A stretch of 64,000 nt of DNA from Sphingomonadales bacterium (GTDB lineage: Bacteria; Pseudomonadota; Alphaproteobacteria; Sphingomonadales; Sphingomonadaceae). How positions within the stretch are numbered: position 1 is the first letter of the stretch; every line of letters starts with the position of its first letter. The notes beneath the pieces are model-generated. The model was given only the letters and a program-made list of their open reading frames with translations, was not told where the DNA came from and made no database searches. The position numbers were made by a program, and so were the translations under genes. The DNA lies in NCBI GenBank assembly GCA_017309275.1, contig JAFKLT010000036.1:79005-143004 (forward strand), given 5' to 3'. Below are positions 36,301-44,447 of this stretch, one piece after another.

Positions 36301-36738
36301 ATGAGGGCCGCAGTGACAACCGAATCCGTCTCACTCGCCCGGCCGTTGCCGGCCATCAACGAAATGAACGGCTATTTCTGGCGTGGCGGCGCCGATGGGC
36401 GCCTGCACATCATGCATTGCGGCGACTGCGACCTGTATTTTCATCCCTATCAGTCGTTCTGCAGCGCATGCCATTCGGCCAATGTCGCCCCGGCGCCGGT
36501 GTCGGGCCGTGCCACGGTGCTGTCCTCGACGATCAACCATCAGCCCTGGTTTCCGCATGTCCCGGTGCCTTATGTCGTTGCGCTGGTAGAGTTGGAGGAA
36601 AGGGGCCCCGTGCGGCTGTTGACCAATATGTTCGGTGAGCCAGTTGACGCAATTGTGCCCGGCATGCTCGTCACGGTCCATTTCGAGCAGCATGGCGATA
36701 TCTTCGTTCCGCTGTTCCGGCCGGCCGGGGCAGCATGA
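36301..36738 (+). CDS. DUF35 zinc-ribbon/OB-fold protein, partner of the next thiolase-like gene
   Basis: 145 aa. A rubredoxin-like zinc ribbon has Cys40, Cys43, Cys54 and Cys57, followed by the OB fold (VSGRATVLSSTINHQPW, PYVVALVELEERGPVRLLTN, PGMLVTVHFEQ). DUF35 proteins dock onto thiolase-superfamily enzymes; in steroid degradation the ChsH2 DUF35 domain is needed for Ltp2 aldolase activity. Overlap ATGA with the next gene supports a complex. ATG 36301 has a weak ribosome-binding site; GTG 36313, preceded by GAGGG, may be the true start. Confidence 0.85.
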   Translation: MRAAVTTESVSLARPLPAINEMNGYFWRGGADGRLHIMHCGDCDLYFHPYQSFCSACHSANVAPAPVSGRATVLSSTINHQPWFPHVPVPYVVALVELEERGPVRLLTNMFGEPVDAIVPGMLVTVHFEQHGDIFVPLFRPAGAA

Positions 36739-37913
36739 CAACCTATTTCGAGAAATCCTGCGTCATCTCAGGCGCCGGCATGTCGACGATGTACCGCAAG
36801 CCCCAGGTCTATCCGTTCAACCTTGCGGTGGATGCCTGCCGCAATGCCATCGCAGACGCCGGCCTCGAAATCGGGGATATCGACGGCATTGCCTGCTGGC
36901 CGCACGCTGCGGTCCATGTCGGGCATGGATCGTCGGCGGCCAGCCCCGTCGATATCAAGAACTCGCTCGGGCTGAAGCTCAATTGGTTCGAGGCGGGAAT
37001 GGGCCCCGGGCAGTTCGCCAGCATCGCCAATGCGATCGGCGCGATTGCGGCAGGCTATTGCAACCATGTGCTGTGTTACCGCGCCGAGGGCGAACGCTGG
37101 GTGCCGATGTACGGCAGCGCTTTCGCGGATGGTAATTTGCCCACGCCTGAGGGCTTCAATCAGTGGACCACGCCTTATTTCGCGCCCTCCGCCGCCACCT
37201 GGATCGCGCTGCACGCCGATCTGCACATGCGGCAGACCGGCCTGACGCGCGAACAGATGGCGATGATCCCGATCAACCAGCGCAAGAACGCTGCCCTCAA
37301 TCCGAACGCCGTCTATCGCGAGCCGATCACGCTCGACGACTATCTGGCCGCGCGCATGATCACGACGCCCTTCTGCATCTTCGACTGCGACGTCCCGATC
37401 GACGGTGCCGCGGCCGTCGTCATTTCGCGTGCCGATGCGGTTCCCGCTTCGTCGCGTCCGACGGTGCGTTTCGAAGCGGTGGGCACCGCTCTCCACGAAC
37501 ATTTTTCTTGGTTCCAGCGTCGCGATTTTCCCAACATGGCGATGAACGACGCGGCCAAGATGCTCTGGTCGCGCACCGACCTGACCCCGGACGATCTGAC
37601 GAGCGCGCATCTCTATGACGGCTTCAGCTGGCTGACGGTCCTGTGGCTCGAGGCTCTCGGCATCACCAGACCGGGCGAGACCGGCGCCTTCCTCGAAGGC
37701 GGGCAACGTATCGCGCTCGACGGCCTCCTCCCGCTCAACACCAATGGCGGGCAATTGTCCGAAGGGCGGCTTCACGCCTTCAACCATCTGGTCGAAGCCG
37801 TGCGCCAGCTGCGCGGCGAGGCGGGCGATCGCCAGGTTGCCGACGCGAAAGTCGCGGTGTGCAGCGCCGGCGGCGGTGTCTTCGGTTCGGCGCTGCTGAT
37901 CGTGCGCGATTGA
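36735..37913 (+). CDS. Thiolase-superfamily protein without the nucleophilic Cys (Ltp2-type retro-aldolase candidate)
   Basis: 392 aa of the SCP-2 thiolase/lipid-transfer type. Where true thiolases carry the acyl-accepting Cys, this protein reads FEAGMGPGQFASIAN, with no Cys. The C-terminal G-H-P-x-G motif is replaced by NTNGGQLSEGRLHAFNHLVEA, a form seen in Ltp2-like proteins. The HLYDGFSW block keeps a Tyr in the catalytic loop. With the overlapping DUF35 gene, a C-C bond cleaving aldolase acting on a 3-hydroxyacyl-CoA is more likely than a thiolase. The protein is otherwise complete. Start has CCGGGG upstream. Confidence 0.8.
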   Translation: MTTYFEKSCVISGAGMSTMYRKPQVYPFNLAVDACRNAIADAGLEIGDIDGIACWPHAAVHVGHGSSAASPVDIKNSLGLKLNWFEAGMGPGQFASIANAIGAIAAGYCNHVLCYRAEGERWVPMYGSAFADGNLPTPEGFNQWTTPYFAPSAATWIALHADLHMRQTGLTREQMAMIPINQRKNAALNPNAVYREPITLDDYLAARMITTPFCIFDCDVPIDGAAAVVISRADAVPASSRPTVRFEAVGTALHEHFSWFQRRDFPNMAMNDAAKMLWSRTDLTPDDLTSAHLYDGFSWLTVLWLEALGITRPGETGAFLEGGQRIALDGLLPLNTNGGQLSEGRLHAFNHLVEAVRQLRGEAGDRQVADAKVAVCSAGGGVFGSALLIVRD

Positions 37914-37933
37914 TGATAAAGGATGGGAGCAAT

Positions 37934-39262
37934 ATGCAAACCGGCGACGAGTTGACCCCCAGCCGCTATGCACGGAGTCCCGCATACCGCTGGTACGCGG
38001 TCGGCGTCCTCATGCTGATCTACATGTCCCATGCGGTCGATCGGTCGATGCCGTCGATCCTGACCGAGCCCATCCGCGCGGAATTCGGCCTGTCCGACGC
38101 CCAACTCGGATTGTTCACCGGCGTTGCCTACGGTCTCGCGCTTGCGGCCTTCGTGCTGCCGATGGGCTATTTCAGCGACAGGGTGCACCGCCGCAACTTC
38201 CTGGCGGTCATCGTTTTCATCTGGAGTATCTGCACCGCGCTCGGCGGATTCGCGCGCGATTTCTGGCATCTCTTGATCACGCGCACCGGCGTTGGCGCGG
38301 CCGAGGCCGGCGCGGCGCCCGCCGCGTTGCCGATGCTGATGGACATGTTCCCCGCGCGCGGCCGCGGACTAGCGTTCGGTATGTTCTATGTCAGCGCCAA
38401 TCTCGGCGCCGTCGTCGCGTCGGCGGCGGGCGGCTATATGGCCGACCATCATGGCTGGCGGACCGCGCTGTTCGTCGCCGGCGCGCCCGGTATTTTCGCT
38501 GCGCTGCTGCTCTTTTTCACGGTCGAGGAACCGCGCCGCGGCGAGATGGAAGAGCCTGGCGCCGACGGCACTATCGCGCCGGTAGCAAAGGCGCGCTTCG
38601 TCGATGTGCTGCGGTTCATCTGGCACAAGCCCGCGCTGATCTTTCTGATCTCCGGTTGTTCGCTGCTCGGGCTGATCAGCATCTCGCTGGGGGCGTGGGC
38701 CGCTTCCTTCTTCGTGCGCGTCCATGGCCTCTCGCTATCGGAGGTCGGGCTGCTGATCGGGATTTTCGGGGGGCTTGGCGGCGTCGTCGCACCCGCGGTC
38801 TATGGCAAGCTCGGCGACACGCTGCTCATGCGCAATCCGGCCTGGCCTTTGCGGCTCGTGTGGATCTCGGCGATCGTGGCGCTGTTCTCGGGCTATATGA
38901 TGCTCTTCTCACCCGTGCTCGCGATCGCGGTGGTCGGTTATGGCCTCGGCGAGTTTCTGCGCAGCGGCTATCCGCCCCCCGCTTACTCGACCCTCCTCAA
39001 CGAAACGCCCCCGCATATGCGCGGAACGATGACCTCGATCGTGCAGTTTACCAGCGTGCTGATCGGTTTCGGTCTCGGGCCGGTGATGGTCGGCATGCTG
39101 TCCGACTTCTACGGCGGCGGCGTCATGATCCGCTACGCACTGGCAACCGGGTTGCTGGTGTTCATTCCGGTCGTTCTGTTCCTCGCGATCGCCTCGCGAA
39201 TGCTTTACGGGCGGCGGCGCGATGCGGAATTACCGGGCGTGGAGGCTCAGCCGATCGCTTGA
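37934..39262 (+). CDS. MFS transporter (anion:cation symporter-like)
   Basis: 442 aa with about 12 TM helices. Inter-helix motif A GYFSDRVHRRN follows TM2, and YMSHAVDRSMPSIL in TM1 resembles the ACS/spinster-like families. A charged central loop (EEPRRGEMEEPGADG) separates the two halves. Likely an inner-membrane importer or exporter of an organic acid linked to the catabolic cluster; the substrate is unknown. ATG 37934 is preferred (GGGAG five bases upstream); an in-frame ATG at 37913 overlaps the thiolase stop but has no ribosome-binding site. A strong terminator follows immediately. Confidence 0.85.
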   Translation: MQTGDELTPSRYARSPAYRWYAVGVLMLIYMSHAVDRSMPSILTEPIRAEFGLSDAQLGLFTGVAYGLALAAFVLPMGYFSDRVHRRNFLAVIVFIWSICTALGGFARDFWHLLITRTGVGAAEAGAAPAALPMLMDMFPARGRGLAFGMFYVSANLGAVVASAAGGYMADHHGWRTALFVAGAPGIFAALLLFFTVEEPRRGEMEEPGADGTIAPVAKARFVDVLRFIWHKPALIFLISGCSLLGLISISLGAWAASFFVRVHGLSLSEVGLLIGIFGGLGGVVAPAVYGKLGDTLLMRNPAWPLRLVWISAIVALFSGYMMLFSPVLAIAVVGYGLGEFLRSGYPPPAYSTLLNETPPHMRGTMTSIVQFTSVLIGFGLGPVMVGMLSDFYGGGVMIRYALATGLLVFIPVVLFLAIASRMLYGRRRDAELPGVEAQPIA

Positions 39263-39270
39263 AAAAAAAA

Positions 39271-39300
39271 GGCCGCGCCGTAGATGGCGCGGCCTTTTTT
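39271..39300. terminator. Strong bidirectional rho-independent terminator
   Basis: GGCCGCGCC (39271-39279) and GGCGCGGCC (39286-39294) form a perfect 9-bp GC stem with loop GTAGAT, flanked by nine A on the left and at least six T on the right. It serves both the MFS gene and the convergent acyl-CoA dehydrogenase gene. Confidence 0.92.
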
Positions 39301-39319
39301 ATCCGGGGCTGTTCAGATG

Positions 39320-40528
39320 TCAGCCGGGAATTTCGTTGAAGGGCACGCCTTTGTCGGGCCGGTGATCCTGCGGCAACCCGAGGATACGCTCGGCGATCGT
39401 GTTGAGCAGCATTTCGTCGGCGCCGCCAGCAATGCGGCCGGTTGGCGCCGTGAGCCACGAGGTCGCCCAGTCGTCCTTCCGGGTCGCCTGTTCGTTCCAC
39501 TGCACCCCTGAAACGCCCTGGATATCGATCATGAATTCTGATAGCCGCTGCCGGTTGCGAACCGATACCAGCTTGTGAATTGCGCCTTCGGAACCGGGCT
39601 GCGTACCGGCCTCCAGCGAGAGAAGGGCGCGGCGGTGAATCGCCGCGAGCGCGGCCTGGGTGGCGAAATTGCGCGCGATGCGTTCGCGAACCCGGCCATC
39701 TTCGATCAACGCACGGCCGCTCCGCTTCATGCGGGTCGCATCGGCGATGGCCCGCGCGATCGACGGGCCGTTCGCGGCCGGATCGGTCGCCGAATAGCGT
39801 TCGATGATGAGGGTTTCCATCGCGACGCCGAACCCCCCACCAACGGGGCCAAGGCGCTGGGCGTCGGGTATCCGGACGTCATCGAAATAGACCTCGTTCA
39901 CATGGGCGTCGCCGGCGGCAAGCGTCACCGGCCGGATAGTGACGCCAGGTGCCTTCATATCGACCCAGAAATAGGTGAGGCCGCGATGCTTTGCGACGCC
40001 CGGATCGGAGCGTGCGACGATCACGCCATAATCGGCAAGGTGCGCCCAGCTCGTCCAGAGTTTTTGGCCATTGAGCACCCAGTCGCCCGTATCGGGGTCC
40101 TGGATCGCGCGCGTGCGAAGCGCGGCAAGGTCGGATCCCGCGGCAGGCTCGGAAAAGAGCTGGCACCAGATTTCGTCGCCACGCAGCGCCGCGATCGCGC
40201 GCTCCTGTTTCCAGCCGTCGGGAAGATAACGCAGCATGATCGGAACGGGCATGCCAAGGCTGATGCTGAAATATTCGGTCGGAAAACCGTGAAGAATCTC
40301 TTCGCGGTCGAACGTCAGCTTTTCGGTGGGGCTGAGCCCTTGGCCGCCATTCTCCTTCGGCCACGAGATGCCGCTGTAGCCGGCTTCATATTTGGCTCTG
40401 AGGTAGCGCCGGCCGAGCGCGAGATCTTCGGCGGGCGACAAGCCTCGCCGCGCATCGCGGCCGAACTCGGCAATACGACTCTCGATCCACGCCCGCGCGG
40501 CGTTCCTGTAGGCAGTGAGGTCGGTCAT
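39320..40528 (-). CDS. Acyl-CoA dehydrogenase, large subunit of a heteromeric pair
   Basis: 402-aa flavoprotein oxidising an acyl-CoA to the enoyl-CoA. N-terminal helical domain, then the FAD/substrate beta domain with WCQLFSEPAAGSDLAALRTRA and GQKLWTSWAHLADYG, and a C-terminal helical domain ending IAGGADEMLLNTIAERILGLPQD, the usual FAD-contacting block. The sequence type is the long-chain/cyclic substrate class that pairs with a shorter partner. Its start overlaps the stop of the 366-aa partner gene (ATGA), so the two should be made together, as in the ChsE alpha2beta2 enzymes of steroid degradation. Confidence 0.88.
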   Translation of the reverse strand: MTDLTAYRNAARAWIESRIAEFGRDARRGLSPAEDLALGRRYLRAKYEAGYSGISWPKENGGQGLSPTEKLTFDREEILHGFPTEYFSISLGMPVPIMLRYLPDGWKQERAIAALRGDEIWCQLFSEPAAGSDLAALRTRAIQDPDTGDWVLNGQKLWTSWAHLADYGVIVARSDPGVAKHRGLTYFWVDMKAPGVTIRPVTLAAGDAHVNEVYFDDVRIPDAQRLGPVGGGFGVAMETLIIERYSATDPAANGPSIARAIADATRMKRSGRALIEDGRVRERIARNFATQAALAAIHRRALLSLEAGTQPGSEGAIHKLVSVRNRQRLSEFMIDIQGVSGVQWNEQATRKDDWATSWLTAPTGRIAGGADEMLLNTIAERILGLPQDHRPDKGVPFNEIPG

Positions 40529-41625
40529 TGCGCGGCTCCTTGCAGTTGGCTGATCACTTCGTCTTCCCAGAAGATGAGTGGACCGGCTTCGACGGAAAGG
40601 GTGCGCGCGCGCCGTTGGTGAAGATGGAGGTCCGCTTCCCACGTGACGCCGATGCCGCCATGGACCTGCACCGCGTCGCGCGACACGCCGTCATAGGCCT
40701 CGGTCGCCGAGATCCGTGCGGCGGCCGCATAGAGGCCGAAATCGGGTTGCCCGGCGCACGACGCCGCGTGAATCGCATTGGCGCGCGCCAGTTCGACGAG
40801 GACATAATCTTCGGCGATGCGATGCTTCACCGACTGGAACGCGCCGATGGGCTGGCCAAAGGCGCGGCGGGTCAAGGCATAATCGCGCGCGGCCGTGAGC
40901 ATTTTCTGAGCCCCGCCGACCTGTTCGAAGCTGACAATGACCGCCAGCAGGCGCAATATCTCGCGGGCGCCGGCCGGCGCATCGGTCGCGCCGGGAAGTT
41001 CCCGCGCTTCAACGTCGACGAAGGTCAGGTCGGCGGTGCAGCGGCTGTTGTCGAAGGTGTCGAGCAGCGAGCGGGTAATTCCGGGCTGCGCCAGATCGAC
41101 CAAGGCGAGGACAGGCCCGTTTTCGCCTTGAGCGAGGACGATCGCGGCGTCGGCGATCCCGCCGGCGGTGACAGCCGGTTTCATCCCCGACAGCCGGCCG
41201 CCCTCGAGGCGCAGCGCCGGCGCGTCCGGAAGCATGTCCTGTCCCTCGCCGAAGGCGATGGCGCCGATGGCGCTGCCCGCGGCCAGCTGCGGTAGCCAGT
41301 GGTTCTGCTGCTCGTCGGCACCGAAGCGCAGCAAGGCCTGGCCCAGCGCGAAGGAGGACGTGAGCGCCGCAACACCCGTCACCGCCGCGCCGCACGCCTC
41401 GGCAACGAGCCCCAGTTCGAGAAGCCCGAGATCGAGGCCGCCGAAAGCCTCGGGATAGCAGATCGCCGTCCAGCCCTGCGCACCGAAAAGCGCCCAGAGC
41501 TCGCGGTCGAATGTGCCGCGCCCGAGCAGATAGGTCTTGAGCCGCTCGCCAGAATAATGCGCCGTCAGCAGCCGTTGTGCCTCATCGGCGATTTGAAGCT
41601 GCGCTTCGTCAAATAGAACCGACAC
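40525..41625 (-). CDS. Acyl-CoA dehydrogenase, small partner subunit
   Basis: 366 aa. N-terminal helices (LFDEAQLQIADEAQRLL) and a C-terminal domain with TRRAFGQPIGAFQSVKHRIAE and QVHGGIGVTWEADLHLHQRRA match acyl-CoA dehydrogenases, while the middle beta domain is reduced, as in the small subunits of heteromeric enzymes. GTG 41625 is chosen because AGGGAG lies six bases upstream; the frame is open further upstream without conserved sequence. First gene of a two-gene unit divergent from the crotonase gene at 41815. Confidence 0.86.
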   Translation of the reverse strand: MSVLFDEAQLQIADEAQRLLTAHYSGERLKTYLLGRGTFDRELWALFGAQGWTAICYPEAFGGLDLGLLELGLVAEACGAAVTGVAALTSSFALGQALLRFGADEQQNHWLPQLAAGSAIGAIAFGEGQDMLPDAPALRLEGGRLSGMKPAVTAGGIADAAIVLAQGENGPVLALVDLAQPGITRSLLDTFDNSRCTADLTFVDVEARELPGATDAPAGAREILRLLAVIVSFEQVGGAQKMLTAARDYALTRRAFGQPIGAFQSVKHRIAEDYVLVELARANAIHAASCAGQPDFGLYAAAARISATEAYDGVSRDAVQVHGGIGVTWEADLHLHQRRARTLSVEAGPLIFWEDEVISQLQGAAQ

Positions 41626-41814
41626 AATCGCTCCCTGAATAAATTCGGTCGCTGTCCTTTCCGCCGGGAATCCGGCGCAGGCAGCGGAGCAATTGAGCAC
41701 AGAGCGGGAGCGGAATTCATAGGGGAACATCGCCGGATTGGAGGGCGACCTCACATGGCTAATGAGCGAGGGTCTGGGCTATGGCGATGGCGAAACCCGG
41801 AGATGGATGAGCAG

Positions 41815-42609
41815 ATGACCCTGTCCCAGACGATCGAAGCGCCCGTGACGGTGCGAACGGTGAACGGCGTCTGCCGGATCACCCTCAACCGGCCCGACCG
41901 GCTGAACGCGGTCACGCCCGATCTCTACGAGGCGCTGGGACCGATCGTCGAGCGCGCGGCGGCAGACTGCGAGGTTCGCTGCGTCGTTCTGACCGGCGCG
42001 GGGAAGGCCTTTTGCGCGGGCCGCGACCTCAAGGCCGGATCGCCCGATCCCGCCGCGGCTTCGGCGGGGGCGTGGATCGAGCGTCGGATCGACTATCTGC
42101 GCCGCCATGCGCGGATCGCGCATGGTCTTCACACGATGGGCAAGCCGGTAATCGCGATGATCAACGGGGCATGCGCCGGCGCCGGGCTGAGCCTTGCGGG
42201 TGCCTGCGACATTCGCATCGCGGCGCGGTCTGCGGTGCTGACCTCGGCGTTCGTCAAGGTCGGGTTGCCGGGCGACATGGGCGGAATCTGGTTCTGGTCG
42301 CGCATCCTCGGGGCTGGCAAGGCGCGGCGGCTCTATCTGATGAGCGAGCGTTTCGACGCGGACGCGGCGGCGGAATTCGGGATCGTCGATCAGGTCGTCG
42401 ACGACGATGCGCTGGCGGAAACGGTCGAGACGCTGGCGAGGTCCTTCGCCGATGGATCGGCGCGTGCCTATCGTTATGCAAAGGAGGCCCTCAACGCCGC
42501 CGAAAGCGCGAACCTCGACGCGATACTCGATCTCGAAGCCTCGCATATGGCGATGGCGGGCATCGACGCCGCTTTCGCCGCCGGGGAGTATGAAACACAT
42601 CACAGCTGA
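41815..42609 (+). CDS. Enoyl-CoA hydratase/isomerase-family protein (PaaG-like active site)
   Basis: 264 aa, crotonase fold with oxyanion-hole blocks AFCAGRDLKAG and NGACAGAGLSLAGACD. Both catalytic Glu of classical hydratases are absent (GAGLSLA in place of GGCELA; VKVGLPGD in place of PEIxLG), but the Asp of KVGLPGDMGG is in the position used by PaaG-type isomerases. Isomerase or ring-opening activity is therefore likelier than simple hydration. In-frame ATGs also occur at 41755 and 41803; 41815 has GGATGAG at a workable distance. A 17-bp hairpin follows the stop. Confidence 0.82.
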   Translation: MTLSQTIEAPVTVRTVNGVCRITLNRPDRLNAVTPDLYEALGPIVERAAADCEVRCVVLTGAGKAFCAGRDLKAGSPDPAAASAGAWIERRIDYLRRHARIAHGLHTMGKPVIAMINGACAGAGLSLAGACDIRIAARSAVLTSAFVKVGLPGDMGGIWFWSRILGAGKARRLYLMSERFDADAAAEFGIVDQVVDDDALAETVETLARSFADGSARAYRYAKEALNAAESANLDAILDLEASHMAMAGIDAAFAAGEYETHHS

Positions 42610-42626
42610 CCTGCCCGTCGGGCAGG
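42610..42626 (+). other. Short perfect hairpin between two crotonase genes
   Basis: CCTGCCC-GTC-GGGCAGG begins directly after the stop codon of the first crotonase gene and ends before the GAAGGAG ribosome-binding site of the next. It has no T-tract. It may modulate translation or mRNA decay between the two genes. Confidence 0.45.
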
Positions 42627-42640
42627 CGAAGGAGACTATC

Positions 42641-43438
42641 ATGTCGATCATCAAGACCGAAAGGCATGGCGCGATCGCCGTGCTGATCCTCGACCGCCCC
42701 GAAACGATGAACGCGCTGGGTGCGCCGGGTGACGGCGACGCGATCGCGGCGGCTTGCGCTGAAATCAACGCCGACCCCTCGGTGCGCTGCGCCATCCTGA
42801 CCGGCAGCGGAAAATGCTTTTCGGCGGGAGGCGATGTGAAGGCGATGCGCGACGGGACCGGCAATTTTTCGGGCGGCGGCGTCCAGATCCGCGAGGGATA
42901 TCGCAGCAACATCCATCGCGCGGCGCGCGCACTCTTCGGGCTCGACATGCCGTTGATCGCCGCGGTCAACGGACCCGCGATCGGGCTTGGTTGCGACGTT
43001 GCCTGCATGGCCGATATCCGCCTTTCATCCGACAGGGCCAAATATGGCGTGACCTTCCTCAAGCTTGGCCTTGTCCCCGGCGACGGCGGAACCTGGCTCT
43101 TGCCGCGAACGATCGGCATGAGCCGCGCCGCCGAGCTTTTCTTCACGGGCGACACGATCGATGCCGACGCGGCGTGCCAGTGGGGCCTGGTCAGCCGGGT
43201 CGTTCCGCATGACGCGTTGATGGATGAAGCCATGGCCCTGGCCGAAAAGATTGCCGCAATGCCGCCGCATGCGCTGCGCATGACGAAGTCGATGCTGCGT
43301 CAGGGGCAGACGGTCACCTATGACACCGCGCTTGAACTGGCCGCGGTGATGCAGTCGGTCAGCCACCTCACGAATGATCACAAGGAGGGCGTGTCGGCGC
43401 TTCTCGAGAAGCGATCACCGAATTTCAACGGGAGCTGA
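42641..43438 (+). CDS. Enoyl-CoA hydratase/isomerase-family protein (PaaG-like)
   Basis: 265 aa. Oxyanion-hole blocks CFSAGGDVKAM and NGPAIGLGCDVACMADIRL are intact. The first catalytic Glu is Asp or shifted (GCDVA), the second is missing (TFLKLGLVPGDGGTWLLPR), and the GDGG Asp matches the PaaG isomerase class. ATG 42641 has an ideal GAAGGAG. It is the second gene of the pair with the crotonase at 41815 and converges on the crotonase at 43460. Confidence 0.84.
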   Translation: MSIIKTERHGAIAVLILDRPETMNALGAPGDGDAIAAACAEINADPSVRCAILTGSGKCFSAGGDVKAMRDGTGNFSGGGVQIREGYRSNIHRAARALFGLDMPLIAAVNGPAIGLGCDVACMADIRLSSDRAKYGVTFLKLGLVPGDGGTWLLPRTIGMSRAAELFFTGDTIDADAACQWGLVSRVVPHDALMDEAMALAEKIAAMPPHALRMTKSMLRQGQTVTYDTALELAAVMQSVSHLTNDHKEGVSALLEKRSPNFNGS

Positions 43439-43459
43439 TGGCGCGCGTGGACCGGCGGG

Positions 43460-44257
43460 TCAGCGCAGCCACCATTTCGCCTTCGGCGCCGTTTTGCGGT
43501 CGACGCTCGCCGTCGAAATGGGGTTGCCGATCTGGGTGTATTTCAGCGCATTTTCCATCGCTTCGCGGTGCGGAAGGCTCAGTGCTTCCCACATCGCGCG
43601 TACCGATCCCTCGATCGCGACCGGATGTTTTTCGGCGATCAGCGAAGCAAGATAGCGCGCTCGTTCCCAGAGCTGGTCGGCCGGGAGCACTTCGGTCACG
43701 AGGCTGATGCGAAGCGCGGTCTGGGCGCTGATGCGCTCATGATTGCCGAGAAGCACCATGCGCTGCACCTCCGAGAAGGGCATACGCGCCATGGCTCCGA
43801 CCGGTTCGCACGCCGAGACCATGCCGAAATTGACGTGCGGATCGAAAAAGGTCGATTCCTCGCTGCAGATGATGATGTCGGCTTCGTTGAGAAAATAAAA
43901 GGCGCCGCCGGCGCACATTCCGGACACCGCGACGATCAGCGGCTTCCATACCTTGTTGCTCTTGGCACCCAGCGATTCGGCGGGGTCGTCGAGCGACCAG
44001 GGCTTGAGCCGCGACTCGGGCGTGCGATAGGGGGTGACGTCGGGGCCACCCTTGGTGTCTGCGCCTGTACAGAAAGCGGGGCTGGGCGCAGCGCGGAGCA
44101 CGATGACGCGCACGTCTTCATCCTCGCGCAGACGCTTCCAGACCTCAACGAATTCGTTCGTCATGTCGCGTGTGAAGCTGTTGTATGCCTCGGGACGATT
44201 GAGAGTAATCGTCGCAATATGATCGGCGATATCCAGCAATATAGTTTTATAGGCCAT
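43460..44257 (-). CDS. Enoyl-CoA hydratase/isomerase-family protein
   Basis: 265 aa, crotonase fold (TITLNRPEAYNSFTRDM, AFCTGADTKGG, SGMCAGGAFYFLNEADIIIC). The residues at the two hydratase Glu positions differ (GGAFYFL; FFDPHVNFGMVSACEP), so the reaction is uncertain; isomerase, lyase or hydrolase members of the superfamily are possible. ATG 44257 has GGGAGTGAGAG upstream; an in-frame ATG at 44296 has no conserved extension. Divergent from the LysR gene, with a LysR-type box between them, so it is the best candidate target of that regulator. Confidence 0.82.
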   Translation of the reverse strand: MAYKTILLDIADHIATITLNRPEAYNSFTRDMTNEFVEVWKRLREDEDVRVIVLRAAPSPAFCTGADTKGGPDVTPYRTPESRLKPWSLDDPAESLGAKSNKVWKPLIVAVSGMCAGGAFYFLNEADIIICSEESTFFDPHVNFGMVSACEPVGAMARMPFSEVQRMVLLGNHERISAQTALRISLVTEVLPADQLWERARYLASLIAEKHPVAIEGSVRAMWEALSLPHREAMENALKYTQIGNPISTASVDRKTAPKAKWWLR

Positions 44258-44384
44258 TCGTCTCTCACTCCCGGTTTTGCCGCGATCTTGCCGCATATCC
44301 TGACAACTTCACAAAGACGAATATAACATCGCCGCGCCCCAATCTCGCATAGGACACGCATCTGCGATTGAAGGGAGGTTGAGT

Positions 44385-44405
44385 TTTGTGTAAGGTCGTC
44401 ACAAA
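44385..44405. promoter_or_regulatory. LysR-type operator (TTTGTG-N9-CACAAA)
   Basis: Perfect 6-bp inverted arms around a nine-base spacer, containing a T-N11-A core typical of LysR-family recognition sites. It lies 43-63 bp upstream of the LysR start and 128-148 bp upstream of the divergent crotonase start, the usual layout for auto-repression plus activation of the divergent gene. Confidence 0.62.
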
Positions 44406-44447
44406 TAGAGGGCCCGATAACAGGGAATCATGTGGAGAGGTGAACGG

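Noticed and set aside
36735-37913. Ordinary acetyl-CoA acetyltransferase
   Set aside because: The nucleophilic Cys and the GHPxG motif are missing, so a simple thiolase label would mislead.
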